Shown here: positions 52,121 through 60,431 of the stretch, piece after piece
How the letters are laid out: the number at the start of each line of letters is the position of its first letter
Position numbering within the stretch: position 1 is the first letter of the stretch
NCBI GenBank assembly: GCA_045652125.1
Contig: JAZRTT010000025.1
Location: forward strand, 54,247 to 118,246
Length of the DNA stretch: 64,000 nt
From: Avoscillospira sp045652125
GTDB lineage: Bacteria; Bacillota; Clostridia; Oscillospirales; Oscillospiraceae
Direction of reading: 5' to 3'
The notes under the pieces: generated by a model
Told to the model about the DNA's origin: nothing
Databases searched by the model: none
The model's input: the letters and a program-made list of their open reading frames with translations, nothing else
Position numbers and translations under genes: made by a program

Positions 52121-52774
52121 ATGATAAAAGTTTCCCCATCCATTCTATCTGCTGATTTTGTCAACCTGGAACGAGATATCCGTTCTTTGGAACCTGCCGG
52201 TGCCGACTATGTTCATATTGACGTAATGGACGGTATTTTTGTACCGAATATTACCATTGGCATTCCGGTCGTAGAGTCTATCCGCAAAATTTCTGATCTG
52301 ATTCTGGATGTTCATCTGATGATCGACCGTCCCATCCGTTATGTGGAACGCTTCTGTAAGGCAGGCGCTGACCTTGTTACGGTCCATGTGGAGGCCGATA
52401 CGGAAGAAAACACGCTGGAGGCGCTTCGAATCATTAAATCCTGCGGTGTCAAGGCAGGCGTTGTGGTAAAGCCGAAAACCCCTGCCGAGGCTGTCCTTCC
52501 CTTCATTGACCTGTGCGATCTCATTCTGGTCATGACTGTGGAGCCGGGCTTTGGCGGTCAGAGCTTTATGGCCGATATGATGCCCAAGGTCACAAAAATT
52601 CGTCAGTACATCTCTGAAAAAGCCATTCCCTGCGAACTGGAAGTGGATGGCGGTGTTAATGTGGAAACAGGAAAGATTTGTGTGGACGCCGGAGCGGATG
52701 TACTGGTGGCCGGTTCTGCCTATTTCAAGGCAGCCGATACCAAAGCCTTTGTGGAGAGCCTGAAATCCCTGTGA
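52121..52774 (+). CDS. rpe: Ribulose-phosphate 3-epimerase
   Basis: Pentose-phosphate enzyme interconverting ribulose 5-phosphate and xylulose 5-phosphate. TIM barrel, 217 residues: VSPSILSADFVNLERDI, YVHIDVMDGIFVPNI (metal Asp/His), VHLMIDRP, TVEPGFGGQSFMADMMPK and EVDGGVNVET are diagnostic. The ATG at 52121 follows AGGAGAT; the frame continues upstream to 51788, but that part lies before and across the promoter. Confidence 0.97.
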   Translation: MIKVSPSILSADFVNLERDIRSLEPAGADYVHIDVMDGIFVPNITIGIPVVESIRKISDLILDVHLMIDRPIRYVERFCKAGADLVTVHVEADTEENTLEALRIIKSCGVKAGVVVKPKTPAEAVLPFIDLCDLILVMTVEPGFGGQSFMADMMPKVTKIRQYISEKAIPCELEVDGGVNVETGKICVDAGADVLVAGSAYFKAADTKAFVESLKSL

Positions 52775-52787
52775 TTTTGCATGTATA

Positions 52788-52822
52788 AAAAAAGCTGACT
52801 GCATATAGCAGTCAGCTTTTTT
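52788..52822. terminator. Bidirectional terminator between rpe and the ECF S gene
   Basis: 15-bp stem (52788-52802 with 52808-52822) with six A and six T, between convergent genes. Confidence 0.85.
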
Positions 52823-53348
52823 ATGCATCAACAGGGCGGCCCAACAGCTTGCAGCAGAGCCGATACAGAGGCAAAAGCAAAATTGCGGTCAGTGCGCCGT
52901 TGGAGGCGCAATGGACCAAGTCAAAGGGTATTCCGGCCACCCAGTAGGAAAAGCCTGCGGCCCATCCGCCAAGGATAAAATACGGAATGGAGCACAATGC
53001 CCCAAAAAGCAGGCCAAAAATACCTGCAACCACACTCCAGAACCATGGAGATCGGTTTTTGCGAAATAAAACCGCAATCATGGTCAAAACGGTCCATACA
53101 TACAAATAATTAACGAACCACATGGAGAACCCGTAGATCAACCCTTCCGCGAAAACAAAGATATATATGGCATACAATGCCCTCCAGCCAAACAGCAAAG
53201 CAGCCAAAATGACAAACACCCCGACTAAATGGACATTGGGTATTGCGGCAAGTGCTACCTGTGTTGACAGCATCATGGCCGCAAATAACGCCAGGAGAAT
53301 GATCTCCCGGAGTCTTCGATTACCAGCCGACGTTGAAGGTGAATTCAT
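52821..53348 (-). CDS. ECF transporter S component (candidate corrinoid uptake)
   Basis: About 175 residues, six membrane segments beginning EIILLALFAAMMLSTQVALAAIPNVHLVGVFVILAALLFG. The pattern IPNVHLVG and GALCSIPYFILGGWAAGFSYWVAGIPFDLVHCASNGALTAIL is that of ECF substrate-binding subunits. It lacks its own ATPases and would share a group II ECF module encoded elsewhere. The cobalamin riboswitch upstream points to a corrinoid substrate. The ATG at 53348 overlaps the preceding gene by 29 bp; a longer frame exists but starts inside that gene. Confidence 0.8.
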   Translation of the reverse strand: MNSPSTSAGNRRLREIILLALFAAMMLSTQVALAAIPNVHLVGVFVILAALLFGWRALYAIYIFVFAEGLIYGFSMWFVNYLYVWTVLTMIAVLFRKNRSPWFWSVVAGIFGLLFGALCSIPYFILGGWAAGFSYWVAGIPFDLVHCASNGALTAILLLPLYRLCCKLLGRPVDA

Positions 53349-53712
53349 AGTGATCACCGTCCTCAATGGGGCAAGTATCCACACCGTAATTGACCATTTC
53401 ACCGGATTTGGTATAGCCCCACCATTCCTGATCGTTTTCATCCACCGTTTCCCCGTCCACAGTCAGAACATACAGGCCAAACTGGCCGTCTGTACCATCC
53501 AGCAGTTCTTCCTGCTTCATGGCTTCGCCTAAATAGAGCGCATCTGTCTCAATGGTGAAAGTGTTGGTCTGACCGTTCTGATGGGTCACATCCACCGTCA
53601 CGGTTTTTGAGCCCTCCGCTGTCTGCGGGCCGAAGGCAAACCAGCACAACGCCGCCACGGTGATCAGTACCACCAGCACCAGAACCGCAGCTATGATCTT
53701 TTTGTTCTTCAT
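53320..53712 (-). CDS. DUF4430 membrane-anchored protein (candidate surface corrinoid binder)
   Basis: 130 residues: an N-terminal membrane anchor (KKIIAAVLVLVVLITVAALCWFAFG) and an exported DUF4430 domain (VTVDVTHQNGQTNTFTIETDALYLGEAMKQEELLDG ... DQEWWGYTKSGEMVNYGVDTCPIEDGDHYEFTFNVGW). DUF4430 is related in fold to the beta domain of transcobalamin/intrinsic factor. With the riboswitch and ECF S gene this argues for surface capture of B12 or a relative; binding is inferred. RBS GGAGAT is eight bases before the ATG and can be paired away. Confidence 0.82.
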   Translation of the reverse strand: MKNKKIIAAVLVLVVLITVAALCWFAFGPQTAEGSKTVTVDVTHQNGQTNTFTIETDALYLGEAMKQEELLDGTDGQFGLYVLTVDGETVDENDQEWWGYTKSGEMVNYGVDTCPIEDGDHYEFTFNVGW

Positions 53713-53718
53713 AATAAA

Positions 53719-53755
53719 ATCTCCTTTCCTTGTCGGCTGTACAAAGAAAGGAGAT
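53719..53755 (-). promoter_or_regulatory. Ribosome-binding-site sequestering hairpin
   Basis: The stretch 53746-53755 is the exact complement of 53719-53728, which holds the GGAGA of the DUF4430 gene; four more pairs (TTGT/ACAA) extend the stem. Folding would hide the RBS, so the riboswitch probably acts on translation. Confidence 0.7.
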
Positions 53756-53803
53756 ACACTGATCGTGTCACACAATTTGCCGTAATCCGCAGCTCCTTGC
53801 ACA

Positions 53804-53943
53804 GCCCATCCGGCAGGTATTCTGACTTGGCATCTTCGCATCTGCCGCCTTCCCGGTTTCCCAGTGACATATTGACAGATGCTCCGCCTTACAGCGACGG
53901 TATCGTGGGGGAATTGCACCCCGCTTCCCTGAATCGGATGTCT
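53804..53943 (-). promoter_or_regulatory. Cobalamin riboswitch
   Basis: On the minus strand: GGGAAGCGGGGTGCAATTCCCCCACG, GTCGCTGTAAG, GTCACTGGGAAACCGGGAAGG and the B12 box GATGCCAAGTCAGAATACCTGCC (read to about 53806), closed by CATCCG/CGGATG. These are the ordered conserved blocks of adenosylcobalamin-type riboswitches. It controls the DUF4430/ECF S pair downstream. Confidence 0.95.
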
Positions 53944-53999
53944 TAGTATGAAATTCGTGTTTATCATAGCAACGACGCAGCCGGATGTCAAGTTACAAA

Positions 54000-54554
54000 T
54001 TATTCCATCACAGATCCATCTGCATGGAACAGCGGCAATTTTTCCAGATAAATAATATCATCCCGGTTCTGGGCATCCCCTTCTGCCAGAATCGCCATTC
54101 TACCACACACGATTCCACCTGCCGCTTCTACCAGCTTTTCCAACGCGAGCAAAGATTCTCCGGTAGAAATCACATCGTCGATCACCAAAATACGCTTACC
54201 TTTCATAAGTGCAGCATCATTTCCGTCCAAATACAAATGCTGCTCCTTTGCGGTTGTAATGGACTGAACCGCAACATCCAAAACATCCCGCATATAGAGC
54301 TTCGGACCTTTTCTGGCAAGCATATACTTGTTCTGCCCGCTTTGACGGGCCATTTCATGGATCAGAGGAATTCCTTTCGCTTCAGCAGTGATTAAATAAT
54401 CATACGCCGGCGCTTTCTCCAACAGGGCTGCAGCACTGCGTTCAGTCAATTCCACATCACCAAAAATCACAAAAGCGCCGATGTACAGATCATCCGTCAC
54501 CCTGCAAATGGGAAGATCCCGCTCAACACCGGCAATTTTCATTCTATGATACAT
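54000..54554 (-). CDS. Phosphoribosyltransferase family protein (Apt-like)
   Basis: 184 residues with the type I PRTase PRPP loop ILVIDDVISTGESLLALEKLVE and the substrate-side ITAEAKGIPLIHEMARQSGQNKYMLARKGPK. It is nearest to adenine or xanthine phosphoribosyltransferases, but slightly longer and with a different N-terminus (GVERDLPICRVTDDLYIGAFVIFGDVELTERSAAALLEKAP), so the base used is uncertain. Monocistronic; AGAGG lies about ten bases before the ATG. Confidence 0.8.
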   Translation of the reverse strand: MYHRMKIAGVERDLPICRVTDDLYIGAFVIFGDVELTERSAAALLEKAPAYDYLITAEAKGIPLIHEMARQSGQNKYMLARKGPKLYMRDVLDVAVQSITTAKEQHLYLDGNDAALMKGKRILVIDDVISTGESLLALEKLVEAAGGIVCGRMAILAEGDAQNRDDIIYLEKLPLFHADGSVME

Positions 54555-54722
54555 TTGTCGATCGCCTCTTTCTATCTATATCTCTTGTTTACTATTATAG
54601 AACCGGTGACAGCAATTGTCAATTTTCACAGAACAAATCCATCCCCTGTGCAAAAAGATCACATTCCGCGCCGTGTCCATTGATGACGCCAATCGCCTGC
54701 AAATAAGCTTCATGCCCATATT

Positions 54723-54757
54723 AAAAACCTCCCGATCGCATGAACCGGGAGGTTTTT
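54723..54757. terminator. Terminator after livF
   Basis: 12-bp stem (54723-54734 with 54746-54757) and TTTTT on the minus strand, closing the liv operon. Confidence 0.75.
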
Positions 54758-54761
54758 TAAA

Positions 54762-55469
54762 TCATGTGCCCAAATAGGCTGCTTTAACCGCTTCGTTGCT
54801 GAGCAATTCGGCTCCGGTGCCGCTGAGCGTAATTCGACCGGTCTCCATGACATAGCCTCGATCTGCAGTTTTTAGTGCCATATTTGCATTTTGTTCAATG
54901 AGCAGCACCGTAACTCCCTGCTTATTGATTTCTTTAATAATATCAAAAATACCTTTTACCACCAGAGGTGCCAAGCCAAGAGAAGGCTCGTCCATCATAA
55001 TTACTTTAGGACGACTCATCAAAGCACGGCCCACTGCCAACATCTGCTGCTCACCGCCGGACAGTGTGCCGCCTGCCTGCCAGTTCCGCTCTTTCAAGCG
55101 AGGAAACAAATCGTAAACCCAGCTAAGATCATCCGTCAGATCGTCCTTTCTTAAATAAGCACCGATCTTCAGATTTTCTGCTACTGTCAGATCAGGGAAA
55201 ATTCTTCTTCCTTCCGGAACAAGTGTCACACCATGAGAGACGATTATATTTGAATCCTTACCGGTGATATCTTCATCCTGGAAAAAAATCTGGCCGGAAG
55301 AAGGTTTTACAAGCCCGGCGATGGCACGCAGCGTCGAACTTTTGCCGGCACCGTTGGCACCGATAAGGGTAACGATCTCACCTTTCGGGACATCAAAATT
55401 GATTCCCTTGACCGCCTCAATGCCACCATAGTTGACCTTTAAATCGCGGATCTCGAGAATATTACTCAT
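54762..55469 (-). CDS. livF: Branched-chain amino acid ABC transporter ATPase LivF
   Basis: One of two ATPases of the HAAT importer, about 235 residues. Walker A is LIGANGAGKSSTLRAI, signature TLSGGEQQMLAVGRAL, Walker B KVIMMDEPSLGLAPLVV. The LivF style is the short form without extra insert. The ATG at 55469 overlaps the livG end by 8 bp. Confidence 0.93.
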   Translation of the reverse strand: MSNILEIRDLKVNYGGIEAVKGINFDVPKGEIVTLIGANGAGKSSTLRAIAGLVKPSSGQIFFQDEDITGKDSNIIVSHGVTLVPEGRRIFPDLTVAENLKIGAYLRKDDLTDDLSWVYDLFPRLKERNWQAGGTLSGGEQQMLAVGRALMSRPKVIMMDEPSLGLAPLVVKGIFDIIKEINKQGVTVLLIEQNANMALKTADRGYVMETGRITLSGTGAELLSNEAVKAAYLGT

Positions 55470-56301
55470 CCTCACTCACCCCCAAATAGGCATCAATGAC
55501 ACGCTTGTTCTGCTGAATCTCCTTGGGAACTCCGCGGGCGATTTCGCTGCCAAAGTCAATCACGTAGATATAATCAGAAATTCTCATAACCAGGTCCATG
55601 TGATGTTCAATCAGAAAGACCGTCAGATTATACTTATCACGGATTTCCTTGATAAACTCTGCAAGTTCCTGCGTTTCCTGCGGATTCATGCCGGCAGCCG
55701 GTTCATCCAGAAGCAGGAGCTTCGGGTTTGTGGCCAATGCTCTGGCAATCTCCAAACGGCGCTGCAGACCATAGGGCAAACTGGTTGCAAGTTCATCCTT
55801 ATACTTATCCAGCCCCTGCTCTTTCAGCAACGCTAAGGTTTCGGCACGCATTTGTGCCTCTTCCTTGGCATTGGTACGGAAAATAGCAGAAAATACCCCG
55901 GCCTTCACACGGCAATGCTTGGCAATAAGAACGTTATTGAATACCGTTTGGGATTTCCACAGTCGGATATTCTGGAATGTACGCGCCACTCCAAGTTTGG
56001 TCAAAGTATCGGGGGTAGGGGCTAATTTTTCCTTGTAATCTCCGTTGTGCTGACCGGCATAGAGCTTTTTCATCCTACCCTGAGGGTAATTCTCAACTAC
56101 TTTCTCACCGCCAAAGTAGACAGCACCATTGGTAGGCTGATACACACCGGTAATGCAGTTGAAGGCTGTCGTCTTGCCGGCACCGTTTGGGCCGATCAGA
56201 GCCACGATCTGACCCTCGGGTACCTCAATCGAAAGGTTATTGACCGCCACAACGCCACCAAACTGCATCGTAATATTTTCAACCTTTAACATGCTTTTCA
56301 T
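55462..56301 (-). CDS. livG: Branched-chain amino acid ABC transporter ATPase LivG
   Basis: 279 residues: Walker A ALIGPNGAGKTTAFNCITGVY, signature LPYGLQRRLEIARALATNPKLLLLDEPAAGMNPQE, and the LivG-specific NIRLWKSQTVFNNVLIAKHC. AGGAGG precedes the ATG. It overlaps livM and livF by 4-8 bp. Confidence 0.93.
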   Translation of the reverse strand: MKSMLKVENITMQFGGVVAVNNLSIEVPEGQIVALIGPNGAGKTTAFNCITGVYQPTNGAVYFGGEKVVENYPQGRMKKLYAGQHNGDYKEKLAPTPDTLTKLGVARTFQNIRLWKSQTVFNNVLIAKHCRVKAGVFSAIFRTNAKEEAQMRAETLALLKEQGLDKYKDELATSLPYGLQRRLEIARALATNPKLLLLDEPAAGMNPQETQELAEFIKEIRDKYNLTVFLIEHHMDLVMRISDYIYVIDFGSEIARGVPKEIQQNKRVIDAYLGVSEDE

Positions 56302-57401
56302 TCTTCGGCAGCCTCCTTTCCCTGCTTCTTAATCCGCCTGTTCAGTAAATCCGGCAATTCTTTATCGCCCATAATACCCTTACGGAAGAACAGGACAATG
56401 ACCATAATAATCACGGAGAATATAGCCATACGGAAGCCGTTTTTGAATATACCGGGCGCACTGATTCCAAGGAACTTTCCGGAATCCAAGCCACGGAGCA
56501 GCCACTCGGAAGAGAAAATGTACAGGAAGCTGGCGATCACGGAGCCGGAAACAGAGCCAATACCGCCAATGACAACGATCAACAAGATCTCATAAGTAAG
56601 GGTACTCTTGAAAGGCGCAGCCGCAATGGTTCCCATATACATAGCCATAAGAGCACCGCCAACTCCGGCAAAGAAAGAACTGATAATAAAGGCCATTCTT
56701 TTGTGTTTGGCCAAATTGATACCCATAGCTTCCGCTGCCACCTCATCATCGCGAATGGCGCGGAATGCACGGCCGTAAGTGGAGTTAAGCAGAAGAACAA
56801 TGATCGTGATCATCAGACCTGCAATAATAACATAGGGAGTTGCATGGCTGAAAGTGGGATAGCTCTTCAAAAGATTTGAACCGTTGGTCAGAGGGCCAAG
56901 CGCGTTCCACTGAAAGAACGCACGGAGAATCTCCGCAAAACCAAGGGTGGCGATAGCAAGATAATCGCTTTTCAGGCGAAGGACAGGCAGGCCAATGAGA
57001 TATGCGATAAATGCTGCCAGCAGGCCGCCGATTGCAAGTGCAACGATCACGCCCATAACCATGCCAAATTGCCCGCCACCGAACAGCTCCTGCAGAGAGA
57101 AGTTTACAATGCCGCCGTCAAAATACTGATAAACATTGGCACGCTTGCTCACAGGAATCATGAGGATAGCATAGGAGTATGCACCCAAAAGCATAAAGCC
57201 TGCCTGACCAAGAGAAAACAGACCGGTAAAACCATTAAGCAGGTTCATGGATACCGCCACCAAGGCATAAACAGTTGCCTTTTTAATGACCGTAACAGCA
57301 ATATGGTAGGTAGGCAGCAGCACATCTACAATCACACACGCTGCTAACAGAAGCAGCAGGATTGCTGCTGTAAAAACAGTTTTTTTCTTGTTCAAATTCA
57401 T
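56298..57401 (-). CDS. livM: Branched-chain amino acid ABC transporter permease LivM
   Basis: 367 residues from the ATG at 57401 (AAGGAGGGGATTGAC before it). About ten membrane helices; the LivM motifs are NLLNGFTGLFSLGQAGFMLLGAYSYA, YLAIATLGFAEILRAFF and FAGVGGALMAMYMG. The C-terminus is basic and probably cytoplasmic. Confidence 0.93.
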   Translation of the reverse strand: MNLNKKKTVFTAAILLLLLAACVIVDVLLPTYHIAVTVIKKATVYALVAVSMNLLNGFTGLFSLGQAGFMLLGAYSYAILMIPVSKRANVYQYFDGGIVNFSLQELFGGGQFGMVMGVIVALAIGGLLAAFIAYLIGLPVLRLKSDYLAIATLGFAEILRAFFQWNALGPLTNGSNLLKSYPTFSHATPYVIIAGLMITIIVLLLNSTYGRAFRAIRDDEVAAEAMGINLAKHKRMAFIISSFFAGVGGALMAMYMGTIAAAPFKSTLTYEILLIVVIGGIGSVSGSVIASFLYIFSSEWLLRGLDSGKFLGISAPGIFKNGFRMAIFSVIIMVIVLFFRKGIMGDKELPDLLNRRIKKQGKEAAEE

Positions 57402-57414
57402 GTCAATCCCCTCC

Positions 57415-58293
57415 TTACACCTTATCGGTGACCTTTTCACCGAACAGGCCGGTAGGTTTGACGCACAAAATTACGATCAGCAAAGCGAAAGTAAATGCAT
57501 CGGAGAATGTGGTGTATCCGGCGCCCTTAATGATCTCCTCGCAAAGACCGATCACGAAAGCTCCCACCACAGCGCCGGGAATAGAACCGATACCACCGAA
57601 AACGGCAGCAACAAAGGCTTTGAGTCCGGGCATTCCACCGGAAGTTATGGCCACAGAGGGGTAGTTGGTGAAATACAGCAAGGAGCCAACTGCAGCGAGG
57701 AAAGAACCGATCACAAAGGTTATGGAAATCACACTATTGATCTTAATGCCCATAAGCTGGGCAGTTTCGTAATCCTTTGCGACGGCACGCATTGCCATGC
57801 CGATTTTGGTATGGTTGATAAGCAATACCAAAACAACGACCAACAGCACCGTCAGAATGGGAGTCAAGAGTGTGACCATCTTTGTAGAAGCACTCCAAAG
57901 CACAACATTCTCTGAAATCAACGGAATCGGATTTGTGACAGGCTGCGGCACACCGCCTGTGATGTAAAATGCCATGTTTTGAATAAGGTAACTAACCCCG
58001 ATAGCTGAGATCATCAGGGACATTCTCGGTGCGGTACGCAATGGTTTATAGGCCACACGCTCAATCGTAAAGCCCAGTATGACTGTGGCCAGTAAAACCA
58101 CGGGCAGAGAAATATAAATAGGCAAAACCGTCGTAGTATATACCATAACCAGACCGGCAACCATGAACACGTCACCGTGAGCAAAGTTAATCAGTCGAAG
58201 GATACCGTAGACCAAAGTATATCCGATAGCAATCAGCGCATACTGGCCGCCAACAGATATACCGTTAAGCAGATATGGGAATATTTGCTGCAT
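57415..58293 (-). CDS. livH: Branched-chain amino acid ABC transporter permease LivH
   Basis: 292 residues, about eight helices. GISVGGQYALIAIGYTLVYGILRLINFAHGDVFMV at the start and GMPGLKAFVAAVFGGIGSIPGAVVGAFVIGLCEE near the end are typical LivH. AGGAGG lies seven bases before the ATG. 13 bases upstream of livM. Confidence 0.94.
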   Translation of the reverse strand: MQQIFPYLLNGISVGGQYALIAIGYTLVYGILRLINFAHGDVFMVAGLVMVYTTTVLPIYISLPVVLLATVILGFTIERVAYKPLRTAPRMSLMISAIGVSYLIQNMAFYITGGVPQPVTNPIPLISENVVLWSASTKMVTLLTPILTVLLVVVLVLLINHTKIGMAMRAVAKDYETAQLMGIKINSVISITFVIGSFLAAVGSLLYFTNYPSVAITSGGMPGLKAFVAAVFGGIGSIPGAVVGAFVIGLCEEIIKGAGYTTFSDAFTFALLIVILCVKPTGLFGEKVTDKV

Positions 58294-58335
58294 GGAGCAT
58301 TCCTCCTATGGATTCTTTTACCGTTGCAAAGCACG

Positions 58336-58382
58336 GGTCGTCTCGAAAAAGAGACTGACTATCGCCCTTTCGAGGCGACCCA
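58336..58382. repeat. Inverted repeat between livJ and livH
   Basis: GGGTCGTCTCGAAA at 58336 and TTTCGAGGCGACCC ending near 58382 pair with one mismatch. With the terminator next to it, it could protect the livJ end of the message from decay. Confidence 0.5.
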
Positions 58383-58393
58383 TATATAACAAA

Positions 58394-58423
58394 AGGGACG
58401 GCAGCGGAAGAGCCGCCGTCCCT
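58394..58423 (-). terminator. Attenuating terminator after livJ
   Basis: Stem AGGGACGGC/GCCGTCCCT followed on the minus strand by TTTTGTT. Likely leaky, so the abundant binding protein is made in excess over the membrane parts. Confidence 0.7.
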
Positions 58424-58440
58424 AGGTTATGTGTTGGAAA

Positions 58441-59613
58441 TCAATCGACAGTCTGAACCTTCACAAAGTCCCAGTTGTTAGACTCAGTATTGGCAGCCTT
58501 AATGTAGGCAGCATCACGGATCGCATCACCGATCTCGTCAAACTCGATATGACCGGAAACACCATCATACTGTACGCCGGGCAGAGCAGCCAGAACGTCA
58601 GCAGGCTCGATGGAACCGGCAGCCTTCAGAGCTTCCAGAGCGGTGAAGTAGGCATCATAACCCATAGCGGTAACAGCAGAAACCATGTCGTTGCCGCCGT
58701 TGTTGGTCTTGGCATCGGGGTTAGCGTTGATCCATTCCTTGATGCCGTTATCAAAGTCGGAACCGCTTTCCTGATAGAAGGTGGTGATAGCAACATCCAC
58801 ATTCTTGCCCTGAGAGGATTCCAGAACCATGTTGTTGTCCCAAGTATCGGAGCCCAGCAGAGTGCCCTCGAAGCCCTGAGCATCAGCGGCCTCAATGATC
58901 AGCTGTGCATAGTTTGTGGAAACAGGAGCCATGATGACACCGGCACCGGCAGCCTTGGCATTATTGACATAGGAAACAAAGTTGGCAGTACCTTCGGTGA
59001 AGTCTTCATTGACCACAGTGCCGCCCAGAGCCTTAAATGCCTCGGTGAAATAATAGACCAGACCCTGGTCATAGTCAGAACCCAGCATAGCCAGCGTGTA
59101 GGCAGTGGTTACGCCCAACTCATTGTAGGCGTAATTTGCCAGAACCGTACCCTGGAAGGGATCCAGGAAGCAAACGCGGAAGTAAACCTCGCAGTCAGAG
59201 GTGACCTGAGGGTTCGTGCAGGTAACGCCGATAGCAGGAACGCCTGCCTCTGCAAAAACAGCACCGCCGGCCATAGAGACGCCGGAACCATAGGAACCGA
59301 GAACCACAGACACATCGCGGTTGATCAGTTCTGCAGCAGCGGAGGGGCCATTTTCGGCAGAAGTACGGTTGTCAACGATCTCCAATTGGACCTTATAAGT
59401 CTCTCCGCCGATCTCCACGGTGGGCTGCACATAGTTGGCATACTGCATACCCAGGATTTCCTGCTTGCCGCCTGCACCGTTGTCACCGGTCTGAGGCTCA
59501 AAGACACCGATCTTAACGACCTTTTCTGCATCCTGAGCTGCTTGTTCAGCACCGCATGCACACAGTGCAAAAACCATGATCAGGGCTAACATAAGAGCTG
59601 CAAATTTTTTCAT
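58441..59613 (-). CDS. livJ: Branched-chain amino acid ABC transporter substrate-binding lipoprotein
   Basis: 390 residues, type I periplasmic-binding fold. The signal peptide ends in a lipobox, VFALCACGAEQA, with an acylated Cys after about 18 residues. KIGVFEPQTGDNGAGGKQ and VSVVLGSYGSGVSMAGGAVFAEAGVPAIGVTCTNPQV form the ligand cleft. Amide ligands cannot be told from the sequence. It is first in the livJHMGF operon. GGAGGAAAAGAAA precedes the ATG. Confidence 0.93.
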   Translation of the reverse strand: MKKFAALMLALIMVFALCACGAEQAAQDAEKVVKIGVFEPQTGDNGAGGKQEILGMQYANYVQPTVEIGGETYKVQLEIVDNRTSAENGPSAAAELINRDVSVVLGSYGSGVSMAGGAVFAEAGVPAIGVTCTNPQVTSDCEVYFRVCFLDPFQGTVLANYAYNELGVTTAYTLAMLGSDYDQGLVYYFTEAFKALGGTVVNEDFTEGTANFVSYVNNAKAAGAGVIMAPVSTNYAQLIIEAADAQGFEGTLLGSDTWDNNMVLESSQGKNVDVAITTFYQESGSDFDNGIKEWINANPDAKTNNGGNDMVSAVTAMGYDAYFTALEALKAAGSIEPADVLAALPGVQYDGVSGHIEFDEIGDAIRDAAYIKAANTESNNWDFVKVQTVD

Positions 59614-59674
59614 TTTCTTTTCCTCCTATCTACAGATTGTCCATTCCTTGCGGACATCTGTATTCATCTTTTTG

Positions 59675-59703
59675 ATTATACTCTATGTTTTCAAAAAATA
59701 CAA
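59675..59703 (-). promoter_or_regulatory. livJ promoter
   Basis: -35 TTGTAT (59698-59703), 17-bp spacer and -10 TATAAT (59675-59680) on the minus strand, about 60 bases before the livJ ATG. Confidence 0.75.
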
Positions 59704-59762
59704 TAGTAATCTACTGCAAAAAACAAATTATTTTGGATTTTTTCACCAAATTCCATTTCCGC

Positions 59763-60431
59763 TTACGGATGATCGGCTGCTTTCTTTCTGTAAAACACCC
59801 ACCACTCAGCCAACAGGCACACCGGCAATGCAGCAAAAACATCCACAGCCGAATGCTGCTTGATAAACACTGTGGAGAGGCTGATCAGAATTGCTAAAAA
59901 TACAACTGTCACTTTCCAAAGCCTCACTGCAGAAGGCTCTCTCAGCCAAACAGAGGCGATTCCAATGGAATAAGCTACATGGAGAGAAGGGCAAACACCG
60001 GTATTGGTGTCAAGGTGATACAGCACCCCTACGATCCATGTAAGGATATTTTCTCTTTCAAACACATCCGGTCTGAGTTCCTGTCGGCTTGGATAGATGA
60101 TATAAACGACCATGGCAACGATTTGTGTAACAATAATGTAGGTTTGGAGCCGTTTGAAGTTTTCAATATTATACAACGCAAAATATAAAAGAGAAGCAAC
60201 GATCAGCAGATACCAACCCACATAGGGGATCACAAAAATCTCGCAGAAAGGAATAATGTCATCCAAAAAGCAGTGGATCGGATGGCATTGTTCAACAGGG
60301 ATCAGATTCTCCGTGAGAAAATATAGGACAAAATATACGACCCAACCAAATAAAAGCTTCAAATGGGAAAACTCCGGCTCATTCAATTTTGACAAACGGA
60401 ATTTCCGATAATTGATGAGCGGCTGCTTCAT
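59763..60431 (-). CDS. PAP2 family phosphatase-like membrane protein
   Basis: 222 residues, six membrane helices. The three PAP2 motifs are seen: SRQELRP (C1-like), CPSLHVAYS (C2) and STVFIKQHSAVDVFA (C3, with the catalytic His and Asp). Likely acts on a lipid phosphate. It is coupled by a 4-bp overlap to the acyltransferase gene upstream, so both probably work on membrane lipid or glycolipid. The exact substrate is unknown. Confidence 0.85.
   Translation of the reverse strand: MKQPLINYRKFRLSKLNEPEFSHLKLLFGWVVYFVLYFLTENLIPVEQCHPIHCFLDDIIPFCEIFVIPYVGWYLLIVASLLYFALYNIENFKRLQTYIIVTQIVAMVVYIIYPSRQELRPDVFERENILTWIVGVLYHLDTNTGVCPSLHVAYSIGIASVWLREPSAVRLWKVTVVFLAILISLSTVFIKQHSAVDVFAALPVCLLAEWWVFYRKKAADHP

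Noticed and set aside
54620..54720. Short minus-strand frame with VINGHGAECDLFAQGMDLF
   Set aside because: Only about 30 codons, no RBS or proper start; could be a gene remnant but support is too thin.
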